From the NCBI GenBank assembly GCA_003453695.1, contig DMNK01000067.1:15964-43572 (forward strand): DNA of 27,609 bases, written 5' to 3'. Shown here piece after piece: positions 1-6,454 of the stretch. The stretch's first letter is position 1; each line of letters begins with the position of its first letter. The notes below the pieces were generated by a model. It made no database searches, was not told where the DNA came from, and was given only the letters and a program-made list of their open reading frames with translations. The stretch is from Acidimicrobiaceae bacterium. GTDB lineage: Bacteria; Actinomycetota; Acidimicrobiia; Acidimicrobiales; UBA8190. A program made the position numbers and the translations under genes.

Positions 1-2
1 GC

Positions 3-83
3 GCGGATACCGGAGGTGGTGCGGCCAACACGTTCGACGATTGCCGGGGGGCACAGAAAATGGAGGAGAAGACGAGGGCGTAG
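3..83 (+). CDS. possible 3' end of a gene entering from the left edge
   Basis: One frame entering from the left edge reads 26 residues to a TAG stop at 81-83, ending KMEEKTRA. Its mixed, not arginine-heavy, composition makes it the best candidate for the tail of an upstream gene. A second frame, ending at a TGA near 123, is also open from the edge, so the choice is uncertain. No domain can be recognised in so short a piece. A small hairpin 30 nt downstream (113-128) would suit the end of a transcript. Confidence 0.2.
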   Translation, partial: ADTGGGAANTFDDCRGAQKMEEKTRA

Positions 84-427
84 TCCTAGGGCGGCTATGG
101 GCACGGCCAGGAGGTGTCGCGTGACACCATCGGCAGCCTGTGCTGCTTCCCGGACGAGCGAAGTTCCCCTGCCTCGGCGGGTGAGCGCTCGTTCTCCTGC
201 TTCCTTCCACCGCCTTCGTGGCGGCCTGCTCTTGCTCTGTAGCCCAACCGCAGCCGACCGCGTCGCAACCGTGACGAAGGCCAACGCGCCGATCAGGGCT
301 GGCTGGCGCGTGGCCGACACCGCCTTCCCCAGGGCCGGTTCAGCTTGCAACAGGGCTGCTGCCCTGGTGCTGGACGCCACGATGGCCGATCTCGAGCTCG
401 CGTAGTGGGCCGGGACTTGGAGGTTGG
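84..427. other. stretch upstream of the Tad operon with no convincing gene
   Basis: I see no protein-coding gene I would defend in this 344-nt stretch. One plus-strand frame stays open from the left edge to 405, but its first half is arginine- and serine-rich, as expected of a chance frame in GC-rich DNA. It holds a hairpin at 113-128 and a second small inverted repeat at 210-224 (CCGCC, loop TTCGT, GGCGG). The promoter of the downstream Tad operon probably lies here, but I cannot identify convincing -35 and -10 boxes. Confidence 0.4.
113..128 (+). terminator. small hairpin, possible terminator of the left-edge gene
   Basis: A perfect 6-bp inverted repeat GGTGTC / GACACC encloses the tetraloop GCGT. 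It lies 30 nt after the TAG at 81-83. No T-run follows, so its role as a terminator is only a guess from position. Confidence 0.22.
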
Positions 428-1132
428 ATGCCAACAACAGCTGTGCGGATATCCGGGAACGGGCGGCCGGCTGCTCCCAATCTGATCGACGACCTGGCGC
501 CGGGGCGAACCTCTCGGCGTCGAAATTGGCCCCGGCTGGGAGCGGCGGCGGCTCTTGCTGTCGTCTGTGGCGCCTTGTTCGTCCTCCTCTACGATTCGGC
601 AGGGTCCAGGCACCCCTTCCTGGCAGTTTCGAGGACCGTGGCGCCGGGTCAAGTGGTCACCCCTTCGGACCTGACCACTGTTCGCGTGACGTCGGATTCG
701 GCCTTGTCGCCGATACCGGCCGACGAAGCAGGGCTCGTCGTGGGCCGTCGTGCAGCGGTGGCGCTCGTACCTGGCACTCTGCTCACACCGGCAGACCTCA
801 CGTCGGGTCCTGTCGTCGGCGCGGGGGATGCCTCGGTGGGACTGGACTTGAAGCCGAGTCAGTTGCCGGCTGGTCTCGAGCCGGGTGACACGGTTCTCGT
901 CATCGAGATCGCCGGGCCCTCGCAAGTTCCGGGTGGTTCGAGCTCTGCCACGACCTCGGTGCTCACGCAAGGGAGGGTCCTGTCCGTGTCTCCACCACCC
1001 ACGGACTCGCCCACCGGTGATACCGCCGTAACCCTGGTTGTCTCGACCAGTGACGTCGTCAGTGTCGTCGATGCAAGCTCCACTGGTCAGCTCTCACTCG
1101 CCGGGCTGGGGCCGAAGGCCACCTTGCCATGA
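428..1132 (+). CDS. SAF-domain protein, CpaB/RcpC-like Tad pilus component
   Basis: This 234-residue protein starts at ATG 428, four bases after GGAGG (419-423). An arginine-rich cytoplasmic segment (residues 27-36) precedes one membrane helix at about 38-55. A SAF-like domain follows at about 66-127 with the pattern 'V.PGQVVTPSDL' and then 'VPGTLLTPADL'. The C-terminal half looks like the beta-rich part of CpaB/RcpC proteins. In Gram-negative Tad systems CpaB/RcpC supports the secretin; in a presumably single-membrane actinobacterium the same fold probably sits in the wall space as a pilus assembly or stabilising factor (inference). It is the first gene of the Tad operon, and its stop overlaps the next start by 4 bp (ATGA, 1129-1132). 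Confidence 0.82.
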   Translation: MPTTAVRISGNGRPAAPNLIDDLAPGRTSRRRNWPRLGAAAALAVVCGALFVLLYDSAGSRHPFLAVSRTVAPGQVVTPSDLTTVRVTSDSALSPIPADEAGLVVGRRAAVALVPGTLLTPADLTSGPVVGAGDASVGLDLKPSQLPAGLEPGDTVLVIEIAGPSQVPGGSSSATTSVLTQGRVLSVSPPPTDSPTGDTAVTLVVSTSDVVSVVDASSTGQLSLAGLGPKATLP

Positions 1133-1908
1133 CCATCGTCGCCGTGGCAGGAACCAAAGGCGCCCTCGGTGCCACGACGCTTTGCATGGCGCTCGCCAGG
1201 GTTTGGTCGAGAACGTCCACCGTCCTGGTGATCGAGGCTGATCCCGACGGCGGGGTGCTCGCCGCTCGCCTTGGGTTCGGCCAAGAGCCCGGGCTGGGCA
1301 CGCTCGCCGCTGCGGGTCGTCACGAACTCTCGGATCCCTTGATCCAAGACCACACGCAGTCGGCCGACGATCTGTCCTTCGTTGTGGCGCCGAGCTCACC
1401 CAGCCATGTCCGGGCGGCCCTGCTTTCGGCTTCGAGAAGGATCGGTGACGCGCTGGCGACAGCGCCAGGGGTCACCGCTCTTGTCGACCTCGGTCGGCTC
1501 GATTCCGAGTCCCCAGCACTGGCGTTGGCGCAAGCATCCCAAGCCGTTCTGTTCTTGGCGGCGCCCAGTCTTGAAGGAGCTGACGCTCTGGCGGTGCGCC
1601 TCCTCGAGCTCGAGGATCTCCGCCAGCGGTGCCACCTGATAACGGTCGGTGAAGGTCCATACGAGGGTGCGGAGCTGAGTCGCGTTCTCGCCATTCCTCA
1701 TGTCGGCCACGTTCCCAAAGACCCGGCAGGCGCGCAGGCGGTGTGGCACCGGAAAGCGCGATCGCAGGTGCGGCGGCCGCTCGTGCGCGCCGTAGCGGAG
1801 GTCACGGAGCAACTTGCCCGTCTGCGCACCACGGCTGAGGCCCACACGGCGAAGCCTGCCGAAAGACCGTTGTCCGGTGTATCTCCCCTCGCAGAGGCCG
1901 CGACATGA
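1129..1908 (+). CDS. TadZ/CpaE-like MinD-family protein with degenerate P-loop
   Basis: A 259-residue SIMIBI/MinD-type protein. The N-terminus 'VAVAGTKGALGATTL' occupies the deviant Walker A position (normally KGGxGK[ST]). The signature lysine is kept (K10) but the P-loop lysine is replaced by alanine (A15, G-A-T). A Walker A'-like 'VIEADPDGG' follows at residues 34-42. TadZ/CpaE proteins localise the Tad machine at the pole or membrane, and atypical Walker motifs are known in that family, so this copy may bind nucleotide weakly or act as a scaffold (inference). The last 40 residues are a low-complexity tail. It overlaps the upstream SAF gene and the downstream tadA by 4 bp each, which implies translational coupling. 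Confidence 0.8.
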   Translation: MTIVAVAGTKGALGATTLCMALARVWSRTSTVLVIEADPDGGVLAARLGFGQEPGLGTLAAAGRHELSDPLIQDHTQSADDLSFVVAPSSPSHVRAALLSASRRIGDALATAPGVTALVDLGRLDSESPALALAQASQAVLFLAAPSLEGADALAVRLLELEDLRQRCHLITVGEGPYEGAELSRVLAIPHVGHVPKDPAGAQAVWHRKARSQVRRPLVRAVAEVTEQLARLRTTAEAHTAKPAERPLSGVSPLAEAAT

Positions 1909-3257
1909 CTCTTCAGGACCTTGACGTGCCTCCGGTGCTCGACGCCGACGGCCGAGGGCATGCAGAGCCGGCCAACGGTCAGCCACATGACGCCGTGGAC
2001 CCGAGTCTCGTTGCAGAGATCAGGAAGGAGGTGGCTCAAGCACTGTCGAGCAAGGCACCGAACGGTTTGGCGAGGCGGGACCGGGAAGCCCTCGCCAGCG
2101 AACTCGTCGCCCGGGCCCTTGAGCGCCTCGCTCGAGATCGGTTGGCAAAGGCGGAGATGCCTCTGTCTGTCGAGGTGGAAGCGGCCCTGGCGGCGTCGGT
2201 CCGCGCCGAATTGTTCGGGCTTGGTCGCCTTGAGCCCCTCCTCGAGGACCCGTCGATCACGGACATCCACGTCGTCGGATGCGAGCCCGTCCTCCTGGAC
2301 CTGGCCGATGGCTCGAAGGGACGGGCGCAGGCCGTCGCTCGCTCCGACGACGAGCTGATCGACTTGATTCGAGCAGTCGGTCGGAACGAAGGCATCACCG
2401 AGCGACGATTCGATTTCGCCCACCCGCAGCTCAATCAGCAGCTGAGGGACGGAAGCCGGCTATTCGCCGTGGCCTGGGTGACTCGACGCCCTCATCTGTT
2501 CATTCGTCGCCACCGCCTCCTGGATGTCACGGTCGGGGACCTCGTCGCGCTGTCCACATTGACGGAGTCGCTCGGGGCCTTCTTGGCGGCGGCGGCTCGG
2601 TCTCGGCAGAACATCCTCGTTGCCGGCGGGATGGGCTCAGGAAAGACAACCCTTCTTCGAGCGTTACTGGCTGAAGCTGATCCAGACGAGCGCATCGTGA
2701 CCGTGGAGACCGACTATGAGTTGGCGCTGGACCGCTTCCCGGAGCGGCATCACGATCTGATTGCTCTCGAAGCGAGAGAAGCCAATGTGGAAGGCGTCGG
2801 CACTGTCAACTGCGCTGATCTCGTCCGTTGGGCCATGCGCATGGCGGCCTCTCGACTTGCCGTGGGAGAAGTACTCGGTTCCGAGGTCATTCCGATGCTC
2901 AACGCCATGCACTCGGGAGCCTCCGGATCGATGTGCACGGTGCATGCCAACTCCTCGGCCGACGCGCTGGCCAAGCTCGCCCTTCTCGCCGTTCAATCTC
3001 CAGAGCGTCTCGACATGGCCCATACCTATGCGCTGGCCTCCCAAGCCCTCGATCTCGTGCTCTTCCTGGCGCGCGACGGCCGCGGACGGCGGGTCGTGCA
3101 GAGCGTACGCGAGGTGACGGGATTTGACGGTCGTCAGGTGACTACCAACGAGATCTGGGCTCCTGGTCCCGATGGGGTCGCTAGACGAACAGCCGTCTCC
3201 TTGACGGAACACCTGCGCGGCGCCTGTGCAAAGGCGGGATACCGGGACGGCGCCTGA
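1905..3257 (+). CDS. tadA: TadA/CpaF-type pilus assembly ATPase
   Basis: A 450-residue type II/IV secretion ATPase that powers Tad pilin assembly at the cytoplasmic membrane face. After an N-terminal helical region (about 1-110) comes the secretion-ATPase N-domain ('DPSITDIHVVG'). The Walker A motif GGMGSGKTT is at 241-249 with catalytic K247. The Walker B region 'LAVGEVLGSEV' carries E322, and the His box 'CTVHANS' has H347. The usual 'GEVRG' arginine after Walker B is leucine here (GEVLG), a modest deviation. Length and motif order fit CpaF/TadA. The start overlaps the previous stop by ATGA (1905-1908), and the stop shares one base with the tadB start (TGATG). Confidence 0.95.
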   Translation: MTLQDLDVPPVLDADGRGHAEPANGQPHDAVDPSLVAEIRKEVAQALSSKAPNGLARRDREALASELVARALERLARDRLAKAEMPLSVEVEAALAASVRAELFGLGRLEPLLEDPSITDIHVVGCEPVLLDLADGSKGRAQAVARSDDELIDLIRAVGRNEGITERRFDFAHPQLNQQLRDGSRLFAVAWVTRRPHLFIRRHRLLDVTVGDLVALSTLTESLGAFLAAAARSRQNILVAGGMGSGKTTLLRALLAEADPDERIVTVETDYELALDRFPERHHDLIALEAREANVEGVGTVNCADLVRWAMRMAASRLAVGEVLGSEVIPMLNAMHSGASGSMCTVHANSSADALAKLALLAVQSPERLDMAHTYALASQALDLVLFLARDGRGRRVVQSVREVTGFDGRQVTTNEIWAPGPDGVARRTAVSLTEHLRGACAKAGYRDGA

Positions 3258-4093
3258 TGTCCGTCGTGGCATGGTGCGCCGGAGCAGGACTGGTGCTGGC
3301 AGTAACCCTTGCCGTCAGCGGCCTCCGCCCGCCCTCCGCAGAGCGTGCCCGTCGCAGGTTCCCCTCGAACACTCCCTACGAACTGTTGGCGCGCTTCGGC
3401 CTCGCCTGCGCTGGAGCGGTGCTTCTCGGTGTGGCAACTGGATGGCCTGTGGCGGCCCTCGGGGGGGCAACCATGGGCTTCTTCTTGATGGAGCTGGTGT
3501 CGCCCCAAGGCGCCCGTCACGCGCCGATCGAGATGACGGAAGCCATTGCCGTGTGGACCGAGCAGCTTCGGGACACGATGGCGGCAGCGGCAGGTCTCCA
3601 GCATGCGATCGTCGCCACCGCCCCTTTGGCGCCCCCCACGATACGTCCAGGCATCGAGCGGGCGGCCATGGCTGCGGCCAGAGAGCCGCTACCGGACGTC
3701 CTCCGTCAGCTTGCCAGCGACTTGGCAGATCCAACCGCCGACCTGGTCGTGACGGCTCTCGTGCTCGCGGCTTCGGGTGACGCCCAGGACCTCGGAGAGG
3801 TGCTGTCGACCATCGCTTCCTCTGCGCGCGACGACGCCATCATGCGGCGGCATGTCGATGCCTCGAGGGCGAGGACGCGGACGGCCGTACGCACCATTAC
3901 GGCGATCGCACTCTTCACCCTGGTCGGCCTCCTGACCGTTGGCCACGGCTACCTGCGACCCTATTCGACGGCGAAGGGCCAACTGGTGCTCGCACTGGTC
4001 CTTGCCTGTTACGGGGCAGGTGTTGCCGTTCTGCACCGGATGGCAAGAGAGCGGCCTGTCGACCGCATCCTTTACCGTGAAGCGGGCAGGTGA
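3257..4093 (+). CDS. tadB: TadB-like inner-membrane platform protein (T2SSF fold)
   Basis: A 278-residue membrane protein with a helix near residues 6-22, a hydrophobic pair around 50-85, a cytoplasmic helical bundle with the T2SSF pattern (the 'WTEQLRDTMAAAAGLQHAI' stretch), and two C-terminal helices near 217-234 and 244-263. This layout matches TadB, one of the two platform subunits on which TadA drives pilin polymerisation. It begins at the ATG that shares its A with the last base of the tadA stop. The adjacent tadC-like gene has the same architecture, so the pair would form the heteromeric platform. The TadB/TadC assignment rests on gene order as much as on sequence. Confidence 0.88.
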   Translation: MSVVAWCAGAGLVLAVTLAVSGLRPPSAERARRRFPSNTPYELLARFGLACAGAVLLGVATGWPVAALGGATMGFFLMELVSPQGARHAPIEMTEAIAVWTEQLRDTMAAAAGLQHAIVATAPLAPPTIRPGIERAAMAAAREPLPDVLRQLASDLADPTADLVVTALVLAASGDAQDLGEVLSTIASSARDDAIMRRHVDASRARTRTAVRTITAIALFTLVGLLTVGHGYLRPYSTAKGQLVLALVLACYGAGVAVLHRMARERPVDRILYREAGR

Positions 4094-4099
4094 CCTGAG

Positions 4100-4984
4100 T
4101 TGGTGCTCGTGCTTGCCCTGGGTCTGTCTGTGGGCGTCGGCGTGGCGGTCACGGTCTTCTCCCTCTCGCCATCGCCTCCGCCACTGCGGGCGGCGCTCGT
4201 TCGATTGCACCGCCCCGATCGAGGGGACGAACTGGTGTCGGAAGTGGTGCGCCACCGGGCCTTGGGCAACCTGGCTCGCCACTTCGGGGCGCATCGCCTG
4301 CTCGGTCCCGGCCTCCGGGCGGATCTTGCCATCACCGGTCGGGACGAACTCTGGCTGTTCTCGACCAGCCTCATCGTTGGGTTGCTGGGTCTTTCGCTCG
4401 GTCCCGCCGTCCTGGTCGTTTCTGCCGTGTCGGGAGTCGCCATCCCGTGGGGGATCCCGCTTGCCATCTCGGTTGTCGTCGGGCCGATTGCGAGCCTGGC
4501 CCAGCCGATGTCCCTGCACGCTGAGGCTGCTCGCCGACGCGAGGCCTTCTCGTTCGCCTTGTCGGCGTACCTCGACCTCGTCGTGGTGGCGATGGCGGCG
4601 GGACGGGGTGTTGAGAGTGCCCTTTCTGTGGCGGCACAGACGGGATCCGGATCGGCGTTCGAGGCCCTGCGGGGCGCTTTGGACGGGGCTCGTCTCAGAG
4701 GGATACCGCCTTGGGACGCGCTCGACGAACTCGGAAGCGAACGGGCACTCACAGAGCTCTCGGGAGTCGCCGCCTCGATTCGGTTGGCTGGCGCCTCGGG
4801 GGCGAAGGTACGAGGCTCGCTGGCGGCACGTGCGAGGGCGCTTCGTGCCCGCGGGTTGGCCGAAGCCCGGGCGGCGGCTGAGTCCGAGACGGAGCGAATG
4901 TCGGTGCCCGTCGTCCTCCTCGTCCTCGGCTTCATCGTGCTCATCGGATACCCCGCCGTCGTCCAGATCACAACGCAGCTGTAA
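4100..4984 (+). CDS. tadC: TadC-like inner-membrane platform protein (T2SSF fold)
   Basis: A 294-residue membrane protein, the second T2SSF subunit of the Tad platform. It has an N-terminal helix (about 2-22), a long hydrophobic double-helix region near 85-135, a cytoplasmic bundle ('FALSAYLDLVVVAMAAGRG', then 'ASIRLAGASGAKVRGSLAA'), and a C-terminal helix near 267-290. The start is TTG at 4100 or GTG at 4103; both are in frame 6-9 nt after the tadB stop and neither has a clear Shine-Dalgarno site, so translation is probably coupled to tadB. A 53-nt gap follows before the pilin-like gene, the longest gap in the operon. Confidence 0.87.
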   Translation: MVLVLALGLSVGVGVAVTVFSLSPSPPPLRAALVRLHRPDRGDELVSEVVRHRALGNLARHFGAHRLLGPGLRADLAITGRDELWLFSTSLIVGLLGLSLGPAVLVVSAVSGVAIPWGIPLAISVVVGPIASLAQPMSLHAEAARRREAFSFALSAYLDLVVVAMAAGRGVESALSVAAQTGSGSAFEALRGALDGARLRGIPPWDALDELGSERALTELSGVAASIRLAGASGAKVRGSLAARARALRARGLAEARAAAESETERMSVPVVLLVLGFIVLIGYPAVVQITTQL

Positions 4985-4996
4985 GGGCTGGCACGC

Positions 4997-5022
4997 GGCG
5001 AACACCGACAGGCGAACACTGA
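4997..5022 (+). repeat. near-perfect 12-nt direct repeat before the pilin-like gene
   Basis: GGCGAACACCGA (4997-5008) is followed two bases later by GGCGAACACTGA (5011-5022), with one mismatch, ending directly at the ribosome-binding purine run. The period is 14 nt. It could be a regulator site, an mRNA-level element or chance. It fills most of the only sizeable gap in the Tad operon. Confidence 0.4.
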
Positions 5023-5037
5023 GAAAGGAAGCAGCAC

Positions 5038-5244
5038 ATGGGAACGACAGAGCTGTACCTGTGGCAATGGATGAGAGTGCTGTACCTCCAGCACCGCGCC
5101 GCTGTGGAGGAAGAGGGATACACGACACAGGTCGTGATCATGACCGCGTTGCTGGCGGCTCTGGCCCTGGCAGTCGGAATCATCATTACGACGAAGGTCC
5201 TGTCCAAGGCGAATTCGATCGACCTGAACGGCAACGGCAACTGA
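5038..5244 (+). CDS. Flp-like pilin candidate, short single-helix protein
   Basis: A 68-residue protein with a strong ribosome-binding run (GAGAAAGGAAG, 5021-5031) before ATG 5038, as expected for an abundant structural subunit. A 31-residue hydrophilic leader ends 'AVEEEG', followed by 'YTTQVVIMTALLAALAL', a long hydrophobic helix, and a short polar tail ending NGNGN. This is the shape of a class III (Flp) prepilin cut after glycine. However, the position normally holding the conserved Glu+5 is not Glu (YTTQV), so it is an atypical Flp-like subunit. It lies exactly where flp sits relative to tadA-C and the TadE genes. It is probably the major pilin of this locus, with function inferred from shape and position. 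Confidence 0.72.
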   Translation: MGTTELYLWQWMRVLYLQHRAAVEEEGYTTQVVIMTALLAALALAVGIIITTKVLSKANSIDLNGNGN

Positions 5245-5259
5245 GTTCGAGATCTCGCC

Positions 5260-5628
5260 ATGCGAGTTCCGGATGAACGGGGCCAGACCGAACTGGTCAT
5301 CGTGTTCCCGGTCGCCATGCTCCTCGTCCTGCTCATCGTCCAGGGAGCGCTGTGGTTCATCGGGCGTTCCATCGCGTCGGATGCCGCGCAAGACGGTGCT
5401 CGATGGGCGGCGGTCGTGGGGGGCACCGCGGCGTCGGGAGAGGCGAGGGCCCGAGCAGACTTGGATCAGTTGGCCGGCCCGGTTCTGGGGGCGACGTCAG
5501 TCTCCGCGGCACGGACCAGCAGCCGTGCGCAGGTGACGGTCAGCGGACGTGCCGAATCGATCCTCCCCGGATTCTCCCTGTCGGTCAGTGCCACGGCCAG
5601 CGAACCCACGGAGGAGTTCCGGCCGTGA
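5260..5628 (+). CDS. TadE-like minor pilin
   Basis: A 122-residue protein. A short charged leader 'MRVPDERG' precedes 'QTELVIVFPVAMLLVLLIV', a membrane helix at about 10-32, then a small beta-rich extracytoplasmic domain. The leader-glycine followed by a 'TELV' helix start is the TadE-like pseudopilin pattern, and such proteins are cut by the Tad prepilin peptidase and incorporated as minor pilins. It begins 15 nt after the pilin-like gene, and its stop overlaps the next gene by GTGA (5625-5628). Confidence 0.8.
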   Translation: MRVPDERGQTELVIVFPVAMLLVLLIVQGALWFIGRSIASDAAQDGARWAAVVGGTAASGEARARADLDQLAGPVLGATSVSAARTSSRAQVTVSGRAESILPGFSLSVSATASEPTEEFRP

Positions 5629-6041
5629 CGCGCCGACCAGCGTCCGGATCGGCCACTGTGGAGTTGGCGATTCTCGCCCCCGTGCTTGTCCTTCTGCTGC
5701 TCTTCGTGGTGGCCCTTGGTCGGCTGGTGATCGCTCGCCAGCAGGTCGACGCGGCGGCGGCCGACGCAGCCCGCTCCGCAAGTATCGCCACAACGGCCTC
5801 AGCGGCAAGCCAGGCTGCCACTGACGCTGCGTCCCACGACCTGGCCGGCGACGGCGTCACCTGTTCTCCCTTTGCAGCTTCGGTGGACACAAGTCGATTC
5901 ATTCCTGGAGGGTCGGTCACCGTGCAGCTTCAGTGCACCGCGTCCTTGAGCGGCCTGGTGCTACTTCGACTGCCCGGATCAGAGCGGCTGACGGCCTCGG
6001 CGACTGCGCCGATCGACCTCTACAGGAGTGCATCGCCGTGA
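5625..6041 (+). CDS. second TadE-like minor pilin
   Basis: A 138-residue protein starting at GTG 5625, which overlaps the previous stop (GTGA). The leader 'TRRPASGSATVELAILAPV' shows the classic TadE/TadF processing region (small residue, then ATVE), and the helix runs to about residue 32. An alanine-rich region and a beta-rich segment with two cysteines (SPFAAS and QLQCTAS regions) follow, which could form a disulfide outside the cell. The same frame is open further upstream, but that part is antisense-like and lies inside the preceding gene. Its stop overlaps the next start (GTGA, 6038-6041). Confidence 0.82.
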   Translation: MTRRPASGSATVELAILAPVLVLLLLFVVALGRLVIARQQVDAAAADAARSASIATTASAASQAATDAASHDLAGDGVTCSPFAASVDTSRFIPGGSVTVQLQCTASLSGLVLLRLPGSERLTASATAPIDLYRSASP

Positions 6042-6454
6042 GCGACCGGGACGAGGCCGGACAGCTGACGGTCTTCGTCGTCGTCCTCACCCTGCCGCTG
6101 CTGCTCGTGGCCGGGCTGGTCGTCGACGGGGGCGGCGTGCTTGCCGCGCATCAGAGAGCCATTGCCACGGCCTTCGAGGCCGCTCGTGCCGGTGCGCAGG
6201 CCGTCGATCTCAACGTTCTGCGCTCGTCGGGCCAGGTCGCCCTCGACCCAGGCGAGGCCCGAGTGGAGGCCCTCGGGTACCTCGCCGCCAGCGGACAGGC
6301 GGGGGACGTCTCCGTGACGGGGAACACTGTGACCGTGACGGTGGTACTGCGGCACGCCCTGGCTGTGCTCTCCGTTCTGGGAATCGGGCCGGTCACCGTC
6401 TCGGGCACGGCGACCGCCACTGCCACACAGGGAATCAACGGGGGAGGACAGTGA
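6038..6454 (+). CDS. Tad/TadG-like N-terminal-domain protein (Rv3660c-type Tad secretory protein)
   Basis: A 138-residue protein starting at GTG 6038 with AGGAG at 6024-6028. The motif 'DEAGQLTVFVVVLTLPLLLVAGLVVDGGGVL' region, a helix at about 9-30 ending in a conserved V-D-G/GG-L pattern, is typical of the short actinobacterial 'helicase/secretion neighbourhood' TadE-like or TadG N-terminal proteins. The rest is an alanine- and valine-rich domain ending in T/A repeats. It is presumably the third pilin-like or pilus-tip component. It lies between the second TadE-like gene and the LysM-BTAD gene, with a 1-bp overlap with the latter (TGATG). The exact subfamily is uncertain. Confidence 0.72.
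   Translation: MSDRDEAGQLTVFVVVLTLPLLLVAGLVVDGGGVLAAHQRAIATAFEAARAGAQAVDLNVLRSSGQVALDPGEARVEALGYLAASGQAGDVSVTGNTVTVTVVLRHALAVLSVLGIGPVTVSGTATATATQGINGGGQ

Noticed and set aside
16..405. 129-residue plus-strand frame at the left edge
   Set aside because: The first half is arginine- and serine-rich like a chance frame, no ribosome-binding site precedes it and no family is recognisable. The last third looks somewhat more gene-like, so a partial gene is not fully excluded.
1..427. Possible tmRNA, tRNA or other known structured RNA at the left edge
   Set aside because: No tRNA-like T-arm, CCA end or tmRNA signature could be found on either strand; only small hairpins are present.
3689..5128. 479-codon minus-strand frame across tadB and tadC
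   Set aside because: Composition is R/Q/H-rich with no domain, and it is exactly antisense to two supported platform genes.
6028..6453. 142-residue upstream extension of the LysM-BTAD frame
   Set aside because: This part lies inside the Tad/TadG-like gene in another frame and is arginine-rich; ATG 6454 has a ribosome-binding site and the overlap expected in this operon.
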